Assembly: GCA_003647065.1 (NCBI GenBank)
Contig: QMMC01000006.1
Coordinates: 1-41,320 of the forward strand
Origin: Deltaproteobacteria bacterium
GTDB taxonomy: Bacteria > Myxococcota_A > Polyangia > Polyangiales > B10-G4
Direction: 5' to 3'
Length of the DNA: 41,320 nt
This document shows positions 23,624 to 30,795 of this stretch, one piece after another. The stretch's first letter is position 1. The number at the start of each line of letters is the position of its first letter. Under the pieces are notes generated by a model. That model saw only the letters and a list, made by a program, of their open reading frames with translations, had not been told where the DNA came from and made no database searches. The position numbers and the translations under genes were made by a program.

Positions 23624-24760
23624 ATGGTCCGCATCTCCGGAGACGAGGCCCGGCTTCATCTGCTCACGCACCTGGGGCTCGCGGGGCGTCGGTACCGCGG
23701 CCGGCGGGGGGTGCGATCGATGCTTCGGGACCTCCGGTGCATTCAACTCGACCCCCTCGACGCCATCGGCACCAACGCCGACCTCGTCGCCCTCGCGCGG
23801 GTCGATGGCATCTCCAAGGGAGACGTCTATCGGCATACGATGCCGGGTCACGCCTTCGAGCACTTCGCGAAGGAGCGGTGCATCCTGCCGGCGTCGGCCT
23901 ACCCCCACTACCGTGACCAGGCGGTTCAGACGCCCTGGTGGAGGCTCCACGCACGACTCGAGCGCCTCGACCGAGCCATCATCGACCGCGTCGAGGCCGA
24001 GGTCGCCGCCCGGGGCCCGATCACAGCCCGTGACCTGACCGACCACGGCCAGGTCCGCGCTCTCGATTGGAGTGGATGGAAGGGGACCAGCAAAGCGACG
24101 GCGATGGCCCTCGAAGTCCTGTGGACCCAGTGCCGGGTCCTCGTCACGGAGCGCACCGCAGCGGGAAAACGCTTCGACGTCCCGGAGCGCGCTCTTCCCC
24201 GAGTCCACGATGCCCCCGCCCTGCCCTTCGAACGCTGGGCGCTCCTCGAACGCGTCGAGGCCGCCGGTTTCCTCGCCCGGGCCGGCGGTCCCTGCTGGTC
24301 GATGCTGCGCGACGCGCGCACGAGCGACCTTCCCGATGCCCTGGTCGCCGAAGGCCTCCTCGAGGAGGTCACCATCGAAGGCTCCCGACGTCCCTACCTC
24401 GCCCCGGCAGGCTTTCGTGACCAGAAGCACGCGGTCCCTGACGACCGCTTGGTGATCCTCGCGCCCCTCGACCCGCTGCTCTGGGATCGGAAGCTCGTGA
24501 AGCAGGTCTTCGACTTCGAATACATCTGGGAGGTCTACAAGCCGAAGTCCGCGCGCCGGTGGGGCTGGTACGTCTGCCCGCTCTTGCACCGGGGCCGCCT
24601 CGTCGGTCGTCTCGAGGGACATGTCGACGGAGACACCCTCGTCGTCGTCCGGGTGTGGCCCGAAGAGGGCGAGACCTTAGTGCCCGGTGCCCTCGACGAC
24701 GCCCTCGCCCGCCACGCCGAGGCCCTCGGCTGCGCCTACTATTCGGTCGACGCGAGGTAG
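23624..24760 (+). CDS. YcaQ/AlkX-like winged-helix DNA glycosylase family protein (HTH_42)
   Basis: The 378-residue protein matches the YcaQ/AlkZ family: an N-terminal winged-helix region with CIQLDPLDAIGTNADLVALA, a central helical segment, and the C-terminal signature APLDPLLWDRKLVKQVFDF...YIWEVYKP with RLVGRLEGHVD. The Q41-x-D43 motif corresponds to the QxD catalytic motif of E. coli YcaQ (AlkX), which removes alkylated bases and unhooks interstrand crosslinks, rather than the QxQ of Streptomyces AlkZ. That assignment to the QxD subgroup is by motif only. It diverges from the lipoprotein at 22512-23516 and stands alone on the plus strand. Confidence 0.88.
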   Translation: MVRISGDEARLHLLTHLGLAGRRYRGRRGVRSMLRDLRCIQLDPLDAIGTNADLVALARVDGISKGDVYRHTMPGHAFEHFAKERCILPASAYPHYRDQAVQTPWWRLHARLERLDRAIIDRVEAEVAARGPITARDLTDHGQVRALDWSGWKGTSKATAMALEVLWTQCRVLVTERTAAGKRFDVPERALPRVHDAPALPFERWALLERVEAAGFLARAGGPCWSMLRDARTSDLPDALVAEGLLEEVTIEGSRRPYLAPAGFRDQKHAVPDDRLVILAPLDPLLWDRKLVKQVFDFEYIWEVYKPKSARRWGWYVCPLLHRGRLVGRLEGHVDGDTLVVVRVWPEEGETLVPGALDDALARHAEALGCAYYSVDAR

Positions 24761-24807
24761 CCCGAGGCGGGAGTGCTCGAGCACCACCCGACGGCGCCGT
24801 GTTATCA

Positions 24808-25563
24808 ATGCCCATGGTCCGCGCCCTCGTCATCGCCGCAATCTGGGTGTTCACCGGTGCGTGTTCCATCGATCAGGGCGCTTTAGTGCCCCCCGATGCG
24901 ACCCGCCTCGACGCATCCGGAGAGGACGCAGATACCAGCACGCCCCCGCCGGACAGCGGCGCACGGGACACAGGCGTGCCCCGCGACACCAGCGTCCCGA
25001 TGGACGTGGGCGCGCCGGATACGGGCGCGCTTGCGGATACGAGCGTGCCCCGGGACACGGCGCCGCCGTCGACCTGCGGTGACCGAATGATCGAAGGCGG
25101 CGAAACCTGCGACGACGGAAATACGACGGGGAGCGACGGATGCAGCGGGTCCTGCGCGATCGAGTCGACCGCCGATGCCTGCCCCGGGCGGGGCATCGTT
25201 CTGGGTCGCGGCGTGCAGCGCTACCTCGGCACGACCGTCGGCGCATCCTCGACCGAGACCTGCCGCACCGGCTTCCCGAGCTTCAGCGAAACGGGGTTCG
25301 GCCCGGACATCGTCTACGCCATCGCGCCGCAATATTCAGGCACGCTGAGCATCCGAGTCGATGCCCCGGGCTTCGACGTCGTGCTCCAGACGAAATCCGA
25401 GTGCCCCGGCTTCGCCGACCATTTCTGTGAAGACTCCGAAGGCACCGGCGGGTCGGAGACCCTCACCGGCGGGGTGACCAACGGCGTACGTTACATGGTC
25501 GTCGTCTCTGGATACGAGCCCGGCGACCAGGGCGCCTTCGAGATCACCTTCACCGGCGGCTGA
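24808..25563 (+). CDS. Lipoprotein with DUF4215-type cysteine-rich repeat
   Basis: The 251-residue product begins MPMVRALVIAAIWVFTGAC, a lipoprotein signal with C19 as the likely lipidated residue. Residues ~25-88 are a Pro/Thr/Asp-rich tether of imperfect repeats (DTGVPRDTSVPMD and similar). One Myxococcus-type cysteine-rich repeat follows (STCGDRMIEGG then ETCDDGNTTGSDGC and GSC, ~89-118), normally found on surface proteins. The last ~125 residues form a beta-sandwich-like domain (LSIRVDAPGFDVVLQTKSEC) resembling bacterial pre-peptidase C-terminal domains. No catalytic domain is present. The ATG at 24814 is an alternative start. Confidence 0.8.
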   Translation: MPMVRALVIAAIWVFTGACSIDQGALVPPDATRLDASGEDADTSTPPPDSGARDTGVPRDTSVPMDVGAPDTGALADTSVPRDTAPPSTCGDRMIEGGETCDDGNTTGSDGCSGSCAIESTADACPGRGIVLGRGVQRYLGTTVGASSTETCRTGFPSFSETGFGPDIVYAIAPQYSGTLSIRVDAPGFDVVLQTKSECPGFADHFCEDSEGTGGSETLTGGVTNGVRYMVVVSGYEPGDQGAFEITFTGG

Positions 25564-25625
25564 CCTCCGGGCAAATCGCCCCTCGCGCGGGCCGCCGGCT
25601 GCCTCTCTGGTAAACTCTCGTCGCC

Positions 25626-25943
25626 ATGATGCATCTCGACCGACCGTACGAATTCGACGACGACGAAGCGCGCACGCGCCTGCGCGCGCTGGCCGACTAT
25701 TGGCATGCGAAGCACGGCATCGCGGCGACCTGGACCGAGGACGAGGTCACGCTTTCGGGTCGCGTCAAAGGCGTGAAGTTCGAGGGTCGCGTGCAAATCG
25801 GCGGCGGCCACGTAAAGGCCGAAGTGAAGGCGGGGTTCCTCGCCGAGAAGCTCGGCGGCCGGCACTACGTCCAGCGCAAGCTGGACGACTACCTCGACCC
25901 GGCAAAGACCATCGAGGCGCTGCAAGCGCGCGTGCCTCGCTAG
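25626..25943 (+). CDS. Polyhydroxyalkanoic acid system family protein
   Basis: The 105-residue protein resembles the small PHA-granule-region family (PHA_gran_rgn): a helix with LRALADYWHAKHGI, a four-strand sheet (TWTEDEVTLSGRVKGVKFEG, VQIGGGHVKAEVKAG), and a C-terminal helix (YVQRKLDDYLD). Members lie near PHA synthesis genes in some proteobacteria, with unknown molecular role; here there is no PHA gene nearby. Two adjacent ATGs (25626 and 25629) are possible starts. No signal peptide is present. Confidence 0.75.
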   Translation: MMHLDRPYEFDDDEARTRLRALADYWHAKHGIAATWTEDEVTLSGRVKGVKFEGRVQIGGGHVKAEVKAGFLAEKLGGRHYVQRKLDDYLDPAKTIEALQARVPR

Positions 25944-25988
25944 GGCAGCCCGCAGGGTCCATCCGAAAGCCCAGAGGACGAAGTACTC

Positions 25989-26633
25989 CTAGTCCTCGCT
26001 GAGATCGCCGTCGCAGTGGGGGCAGGTGGTCGCCGACGAGGCGACCCCATTGCCGCAGTAGAAGCAGAAGGAGTCGAGGGCCGCTGCTTCCTCGGGGGAC
26101 AGGGCGGCTTGCTCCTCGGGGGCCTCGTGCATGGCGTCGATGAGGTCGCTGATCGCCCGCGCGCTCTCGAGCGGCGCGCCGCTGAACACACCCACGTCGA
26201 GGAATTCGTCGCGCACGCTGACGTGGTAGCGGGGCCAGAGCTCCGCGAGCAGCGGCGGCAGTGCTTCGCCGAGGAACGTCGCCGCCATCTTCGGGACGAG
26301 GGCGTCGACCTGATAGCAGCCCGCGAAATCCTCCCCGAGCCGATCACGCCGCGGACTCACAACGAGATCGATGGCGGCCGAACGGGCAAAGAAGAGCCGC
26401 GCATAGGTTCCTCGCGGACGAGCACGTTGCAGTCTGTCCACCAACGCGCCGACGGCAATTCCACCGGCGAGCGTCGCGGCCAGGAGAAGCGCTTTCCCGT
26501 CCTGGGAGACATCGAAGTCCACTCCCTCGAAGCGACATTGGACGAGCTCGGATGGCAGATCGGCGAAGAGATCGACCAGCGCATCAAAGTCGGAAATCTC
26601 GCGACGACCGGGCATCTCGGCAGAGGAAGACAT
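25989..26633 (-). CDS. Hypothetical protein with C-terminal zinc ribbon
   Basis: The 214-residue cytoplasmic protein has an N-terminal ~165-residue alpha/beta region without a recognised family (RFEGVDFDVSQDGKALLLAA, YHVSVRDEFLDVGVFSG) and a C-terminal zinc ribbon, CFYCGNGVASSATTCPHC, with two CxxC pairs at the expected spacing. The ribbon suggests nucleic-acid or protein binding. It diverges from the nucleotidyltransferase gene across a 315-base intergenic region and converges on the PHA-system gene with 45 bases between stops. Confidence 0.7.
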   Translation of the reverse strand: MSSSAEMPGRREISDFDALVDLFADLPSELVQCRFEGVDFDVSQDGKALLLAATLAGGIAVGALVDRLQRARPRGTYARLFFARSAAIDLVVSPRRDRLGEDFAGCYQVDALVPKMAATFLGEALPPLLAELWPRYHVSVRDEFLDVGVFSGAPLESARAISDLIDAMHEAPEEQAALSPEEAAALDSFCFYCGNGVASSATTCPHCDGDLSED

Positions 26634-26948
26634 GGGGGACCTCGACCGGAGTATGCCCGCCCGTCGGCTCCCGGACTAGGTCGCGGCCACAAGATGCGCG
26701 CCCCGGCAGATTGTCACACACGCCGACCAACTGTGTTGGCTATGTGAGCTCTCGTCATTGATGAAGTGGCGCCAATTCACGGGCACGGGACCTGCATCGC
26801 TCGACAGCGTGGATGCGACACGGGTCTTCGTAGCGCGGCTCGCTGCGGGTGGCCGACGGCGGATCTGAAAGGCTCCTCGTCGCCCCGCCACTTCAGGTTG
26901 AGACTCAATTGCTGTTGGCGAACGGGCCACTCGGGCTATCTTTCGAGC
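26634..26948. other. 315-base divergent intergenic region with inverted repeats
   Basis: No gene is supported here, although a frame is open in the plus direction from 26766. A 10-bp perfect inverted repeat (TGAAGTGGCG at 26762-26771, CGCCACTTCA at 26886-26895) encloses 114 bases, and a small CCAAC-N3-GTTGG site lies at 26727-26739. Either could control the nucleotidyltransferase pair, or the 134-base structure could be a small RNA or degenerate mobile hairpin. Confidence 0.4.
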
Positions 26949-27410
26949 GTGAACCTGATCGACGAACTGCACGCCGTCGCCACAGCGCTGCACGACGCTG
27001 GGATCGACTACGCGGTTTGTGGAGGTATCGCCGTCACCATCCACGGGGCGATCAGGACCACCAAAGACATCGATATCCTCATTTCACGGGGAGACGTCTC
27101 GCGGGTCATGGACGCCGTACGACCGCTGGGATACGCGTTTGCGGCGCTCCCGCAGACTTTCGATGAAGGCACTGACCACGAGCGCCATCTTCAGCGCGTG
27201 ACGAAGGTCGACGGGGCGGACCACCTCATCCTCGACCTGTTGATCTCCGAGGCCGGGTACGCGGGGTTTCTGGAACGGCGCATCGACATCACGCTGGCGG
27301 ACGGCCCGCTTTCGGTTGTCTCCCTCGATGCGCTCTTGGAGATGAAACGTCTCGCCGGACGCACCCAGGATCTCGCGGACATCGAGAATCTGGAGGCCCT
27401 CGGTGAGTGA
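26949..27410 (+). CDS. Nucleotidyltransferase-fold protein (MNT/AbiEii-like)
   Basis: From the GTG at 26949 the protein has 153 residues. The core pattern is CGGIAVTIHGAIRTTKDIDI, with GG at 25-26 and the metal-binding pair D40 and D42, as in minimal nucleotidyltransferases of the AbiEii/DUF6036 kind. Such enzymes act as toxins that modify tRNA or as antitoxins paired with HEPN proteins. The C-terminal helix ends LLEMKRLAGRTQDLADIENL, typical of the family. The GTG start is preferred because the NT fold begins there. Its stop overlaps the start of the 67-residue gene at 27403, which suggests a coupled two-gene unit. Confidence 0.85.
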   Translation: MNLIDELHAVATALHDAGIDYAVCGGIAVTIHGAIRTTKDIDILISRGDVSRVMDAVRPLGYAFAALPQTFDEGTDHERHLQRVTKVDGADHLILDLLISEAGYAGFLERRIDITLADGPLSVVSLDALLEMKRLAGRTQDLADIENLEALGE

Positions 27411-27606
27411 GCTCCTGCCCTCTCTGGTGTCACGACGCCTTGCAGAACTCCGCGAGCTCTACACTCCCATGACCCGAGAAGAGGCGCTGCGTCTCATGGC
27501 GCCCAGGCCCCGAGGGGCGTCCTCTTTCGAGGAACTCGTCCAGAAGCGGCTGGACGAACTCAGAGCACTATCCGAACTCACGCAACACCTTCACCGGCGC
27601 CGATAA
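27403..27606 (+). CDS. Small helical protein coupled to the nucleotidyltransferase
   Basis: The GTG at 27403 overlaps the nucleotidyltransferase stop by eight bases. The 67-residue product is helical and contains two similar segments, SRRLAELRELY and QKRLDELRALS, separated by a PRPRGASS loop. It is not a HEPN protein and no family is recognised. Position and size suggest a partner, possibly an antitoxin or toxin, of the nucleotidyltransferase. Codon bias agrees with a real gene. Confidence 0.6.
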   Translation: MSELLPSLVSRRLAELRELYTPMTREEALRLMAPRPRGASSFEELVQKRLDELRALSELTQHLHRRR

Positions 27607-27707
27607 AGCAGCGATCGCAACCTCAGCTCGGGAGCCGCACCCGGAACGCGCCCCAGTCCGCGGCTCGGCGCAGCCAGTCGAGGCGGGGCCGCGAGCTGGG
27701 TTCCGAA

Positions 27708-29135
27708 TCACGGCGGCGCGCGCCAAGGAACGACCGCGCAGGTGTTCGGCGTCACCGTCTCCGCCGCCCGCTCCCCTCCCATCAACTCGCCCGCCGAGGG
27801 GGCGACCGGGGGAGCGATTCCCGCGCTGTCGAAGTCGACCTCGTTGTCGTAGGACTCCACCTCTTCGAAGCAATCGCTGGGGTCCACATCCGGCGCATCT
27901 CCTATGTTCACCCCGATGCGGTTTTCCCGGACCACACCGTGGCTCGCGTTCAGACGGGCCTGGTCCCAGAGGTTCAGGCCGACGAAGCTCGGCCCGATCG
28001 AGCGGAACTCATGGAGCTCGAGCACGCCCGCCGCATGCACAGCGATGTTGATGCCGCCGATGCGGTCGCCCGATGCGAGCTCGAGCCTGGTGGTGCCCCG
28101 AACCAATGTGTCGCGCAGGTGCGCCATCCCGCCGCGAAACACGTCGATCGCGATATAGGCATTTCGATACGCCCTGAGGCTCTGCGACCAGACGGTGGCC
28201 CGATCACTCACCTGCAGAGCGGCGACCTCGAAGGCCGAGCCGGCCTCGCCCCGAGGCAGGCCCGTCACGTCCGGCCGGTTCGAGATGAGCTCGACATGTG
28301 ACAGGTGGGCCCGGGTGCGGCGCCCGGAGACGTAGAGGCCGCGAACGGCGTTGGCCCTCAGGGTCACGTGGTCCAGGACCGCAACCGCCCTCGACGCGAC
28401 ATAAATGACCGCGTCATTGTCGCGGTTGCCGTACGTCCCCGGTCGCGTGGCCGTGAGCTCCACGTGGCGCATCGTCAGCCGGCCCCCGGCCTGCTGGACC
28501 GCGTTGCCCACGGCACCCTCGATCAACACATCTCGAATGGCGAGTTCACAGCCCCGAAGGTTCGAAATCTGCCCGCGAAGGATGGGCCTCCGGGAGAACG
28601 GCTCGTCGGTGCGGATCGTCGTATGACGGGTGACCGTCAGATTGCCGACCAGCGGACGCACCCTCCACCGGCTCACGTGCCGGCGCCGCGTCGCTGGACG
28701 CACGGAGATCAGCACCAGCTCCAGGCGGCAGGCCCGCGCCCGCGACGCCGCCCGGAACGCCGCCTGGGTTGATGCAAAGGGGTGCTCACGGCTGCCACCC
28801 GGCCGGGGTTCGGCGGTGCGCCGCTCCCGTTGGACTTGTCGATCGACGCCGTCCGGAGGGGAGACCCGCTCACTGGCCATGACGTAGTAGGCGACAGAAG
28901 GCCCGGGACAGGGACCGCAGCTGCCCCTCTGCGCCGGAAGACCCGGCACCGCCGTCGGCCGCGTCGTCAACTGGGGTATGCGCGTCGACGGGGGCCGCAC
29001 GCTGGGGCGCGGCTGCACCTGCACCTGCACCTGCACCTGCCCCAACGGAGGCCGGGCAACGTTACCGGAGACCTGTGCTGTCGCTACCGCCGGGACAGCG
29101 CACAGAATGCAAAACAACAGCCGGTGGATGGGCAT
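27708..29135 (-). CDS. Secreted parallel beta-helix (pectin-lyase-fold) protein
   Basis: The ATG at 29135 gives 475 residues and is supported by GGAGG eight bases upstream and a signal peptide (MPIHRLLFCILCAVPAVATA) beginning there. A low-complexity VQVQVQVQ stretch and a Pro/Arg-rich segment follow. From ~150 the sequence shows repeated short beta strands with regularly spaced hydrophobics and Asn turns (LRGCELAIRDVLIEGAVGNA, LDHVTLRANAVRGLYVSGRR), the hallmark of right-handed beta helices. No catalytic residues of polysaccharide lyases can be assigned. Function is unknown; an extracellular carbohydrate-related role is only a guess. Confidence 0.75.
   Translation of the reverse strand: MPIHRLLFCILCAVPAVATAQVSGNVARPPLGQVQVQVQVQPRPSVRPPSTRIPQLTTRPTAVPGLPAQRGSCGPCPGPSVAYYVMASERVSPPDGVDRQVQRERRTAEPRPGGSREHPFASTQAAFRAASRARACRLELVLISVRPATRRRHVSRWRVRPLVGNLTVTRHTTIRTDEPFSRRPILRGQISNLRGCELAIRDVLIEGAVGNAVQQAGGRLTMRHVELTATRPGTYGNRDNDAVIYVASRAVAVLDHVTLRANAVRGLYVSGRRTRAHLSHVELISNRPDVTGLPRGEAGSAFEVAALQVSDRATVWSQSLRAYRNAYIAIDVFRGGMAHLRDTLVRGTTRLELASGDRIGGINIAVHAAGVLELHEFRSIGPSFVGLNLWDQARLNASHGVVRENRIGVNIGDAPDVDPSDCFEEVESYDNEVDFDSAGIAPPVAPSAGELMGGERAAETVTPNTCAVVPWRAPP
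29013..29040. repeat. CTGCAC hexanucleotide tract inside the beta-helix gene
   Basis: Four full and one partial copies of CTGCAC encode the repeated Val-Gln dipeptide near the N-terminus. The unit length is a multiple of three, so copy-number changes would vary linker length without shifting the frame. Confidence 0.85.
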
Positions 29136-29210
29136 GGGTCGATCCTCCGCCTGAAGATCAGGTACGCCCCCCCGCCGCCAAGACAAGGGAACCTCGTCGC
29201 CCGCCCGGCG

Positions 29211-29642
29211 TCAGTCCGGCAACCGTGCCCGAAGCGCATCCCAGCTCGCCGCGAGGTGCTGCTGGGCCATCGGGTAGAGCATGCCCTCTTCTTTGGCGTT
29301 GTGCTGCTGGATGAGCATCAAGAGGGTGTCGCCTTGGTCGACGAGCTCGCCGAAGTCGCCGGCCTCGACGAGAGTATTCATCTGGCCCATCAGCGCGCGC
29401 ATCTGCTTGTGCTCGGCGCGCATCATCATCGTCGGGCCGCCGCGCATTCCCGTCGCTTCCTCGAAGGCCGGGAAGAGCTCGTCTTCTTCCATGTGGAAGT
29501 GCCGCTCCATGGCATCGAAAAACGCCTTCCACGCGCTCGTCGTGGCGGCGGCATCACCGGTATCGGCGGCGGCCTCGACAGACGCCCAAAGCACGTCGCA
29601 GGCACGGTGATCTTCAGTGAAAAACTGTACGAGTTGGGACAT
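29211..29642 (-). CDS. Hemerythrin-domain protein
   Basis: The 143-residue protein is a single four-helix hemerythrin-type domain. Candidate di-iron ligands are H12, H48 and E52 (RHFHMEEDELFP), H78 (AEHKQM), and H114 and E118 (QQHNAKEEGMLYP), the usual pattern. Bacterial stand-alone members bind O2 or NO or protect or repair iron-sulphur centres under nitrosative stress. The start at 29642 lies only six bases from a perfect palindrome shared with the divergent TetR-DUF2249 gene, which implies control by that regulator. No Shine-Dalgarno sequence precedes the ATG. Confidence 0.92.
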   Translation of the reverse strand: MSQLVQFFTEDHRACDVLWASVEAAADTGDAAATTSAWKAFFDAMERHFHMEEDELFPAFEEATGMRGGPTMMMRAEHKQMRALMGQMNTLVEAGDFGELVDQGDTLLMLIQQHNAKEEGMLYPMAQQHLAASWDALRARLPD

Positions 29643-29647
29643 GCGCG

Positions 29648-29669
29648 GACGTTATCACATGATAACGTC
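29648..29669. promoter_or_regulatory. 22-bp perfect operator palindrome between hemerythrin and TetR-DUF2249 genes
   Basis: GACGTTATCA-CA-TGATAACGTC has ten-base perfect arms around two bases. It occupies nearly the whole 37-base gap between the divergent starts, so a bound dimer would block both promoters. TGATAAC could also serve as a -10 element on either strand. It is the obvious candidate autoregulatory site of the adjacent TetR-type protein. Confidence 0.75.
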
Positions 29670-29679
29670 GGGTCTCGTC

Positions 29680-30795
29680 GTGCCGAGAGAAAAGTCATCC
29701 CGCCCATCACCGCCATCACCGCGCAAAGCGCAGATCACCGAGGCGGCCCTCGACCTCCTGGCCGACACGCCGATCGCCGCCCTCCGCACGCGTCAAATCG
29801 CGCGCCACGTCGGGGTGAGTCAGCCCGCGCTCTTCCGGCACTTTCGCAGCCGCGACGCAATCCTCGAAGCGGTCGTCGACCTCCTCCGCGAACGCTTGTC
29901 GACGGCCGTCGTCGCACTCCTCGAGAGCACCCCGGCGCCCCTCGATCGAGCGCGGGGCCTGGTTCGGCTGCTCTTCGAACACGCCGAGCGAAACCCGGGG
30001 CTCGTACGCCTGGTCCTCGCCGCGGGGGTGGGCGGCGAGAAGGGCAATGAGACGGGCGCCTACCACGCCAGCCTCGCTCACCTGGTGTCGATGCAGAGGA
30101 GCTTCTTCACCACCTTCGTGCGGCAAGCTCGGGAGCGCGGCGAGGTCGCCCCGAACGTCGACCCCGACATCGCGTCCCATCTCATCATGGCCTTGATCCA
30201 GGGCACGCTCCTGGAGTGGGCCCGAGGCAAACGCATTGACGCCCTCGATTCCTGGGCCCCTCGGGTGTCGAGTTCCTGGGAGGCAGGGCTCGGTCCTGAC
30301 AACGTCGTGTACGACGCAGCGGGTCTGGCGGCTGTGCCGGAGGCCCCCGACCTGCGCCAGGCATTGCTCGACGTCCGCCCCATCCTGGACGCCGGCGACG
30401 ATCCCTTAGGCGCGATCCGCGCCATGCTCGGGCGGCTCAGCGCGGACGGCATGGCGATCGTCCAAGCACCCTTCGCCCCGAGGCCGCTCCGCGCGCTCTT
30501 GACCGAGGAAGGTTACCGCGCAGAGATCGAAGAGCTCGGGGACCGCGAGTTCCAGGTCACGATCCTCGGCCCCGATGCGGCGGACCTCATCGACCTGACC
30601 TCCCTCGAAGCCCCCCTGCCCCTCGAGCGGGTCCTCGCCGCGACCACCACCCTCGAGCCCGGCGTGGCGGCCCACTTCCGGACGCCCATGGTGCCGAGGA
30701 TTTTGCTCCCCCGCCTCGCCGAACGCGGCGTCGAACACGAGGCCTGCAAACAGCTCGACGGCCGCGGCCTGCTCACCATCTGGCGGACGCGATGA
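29680..30795 (+). CDS. TetR-family regulator fused to two DUF2249 domains
   Basis: From the GTG at 29680 the protein has 371 residues. A TetR DNA-binding helix-turn-helix lies at ~20-65 (RTRQIARHVGVSQPALFRHF), followed by a helical ligand-binding/dimer region (~66-215). The C-terminus holds two DUF2249-like units: ~228-298 (LDVRPILDAGDDPLGAIRAM, then an alpha/beta fold) and ~302-371 (IDLTSLEAPLPLERVL to GLLTIWR). DUF2249 is a TusA/SirA-like fold usually found alone beside hemerythrin and denitrification genes; fusion to a TetR repressor is unusual. Starts at 29617 or at 29659 (inside the palindrome) are possible. The stop overlaps the next ATG. Confidence 0.85.
   Translation: MPREKSSRPSPPSPRKAQITEAALDLLADTPIAALRTRQIARHVGVSQPALFRHFRSRDAILEAVVDLLRERLSTAVVALLESTPAPLDRARGLVRLLFEHAERNPGLVRLVLAAGVGGEKGNETGAYHASLAHLVSMQRSFFTTFVRQARERGEVAPNVDPDIASHLIMALIQGTLLEWARGKRIDALDSWAPRVSSSWEAGLGPDNVVYDAAGLAAVPEAPDLRQALLDVRPILDAGDDPLGAIRAMLGRLSADGMAIVQAPFAPRPLRALLTEEGYRAEIEELGDREFQVTILGPDAADLIDLTSLEAPLPLERVLAATTTLEPGVAAHFRTPMVPRILLPRLAERGVEHEACKQLDGRGLLTIWRTR

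Noticed and set aside
25974-25997. GAGGAC-N12-GTCCTC as a terminator between convergent genes
   Set aside because: Only six-base arms, a long loop, no T-run, and one arm lies inside a coding region.
26766-26948. A 61-codon N-terminal extension of the nucleotidyltransferase
   Set aside because: The peptide is Arg/Cys-rich without similarity to the family, and the fold begins at the GTG at 26949.
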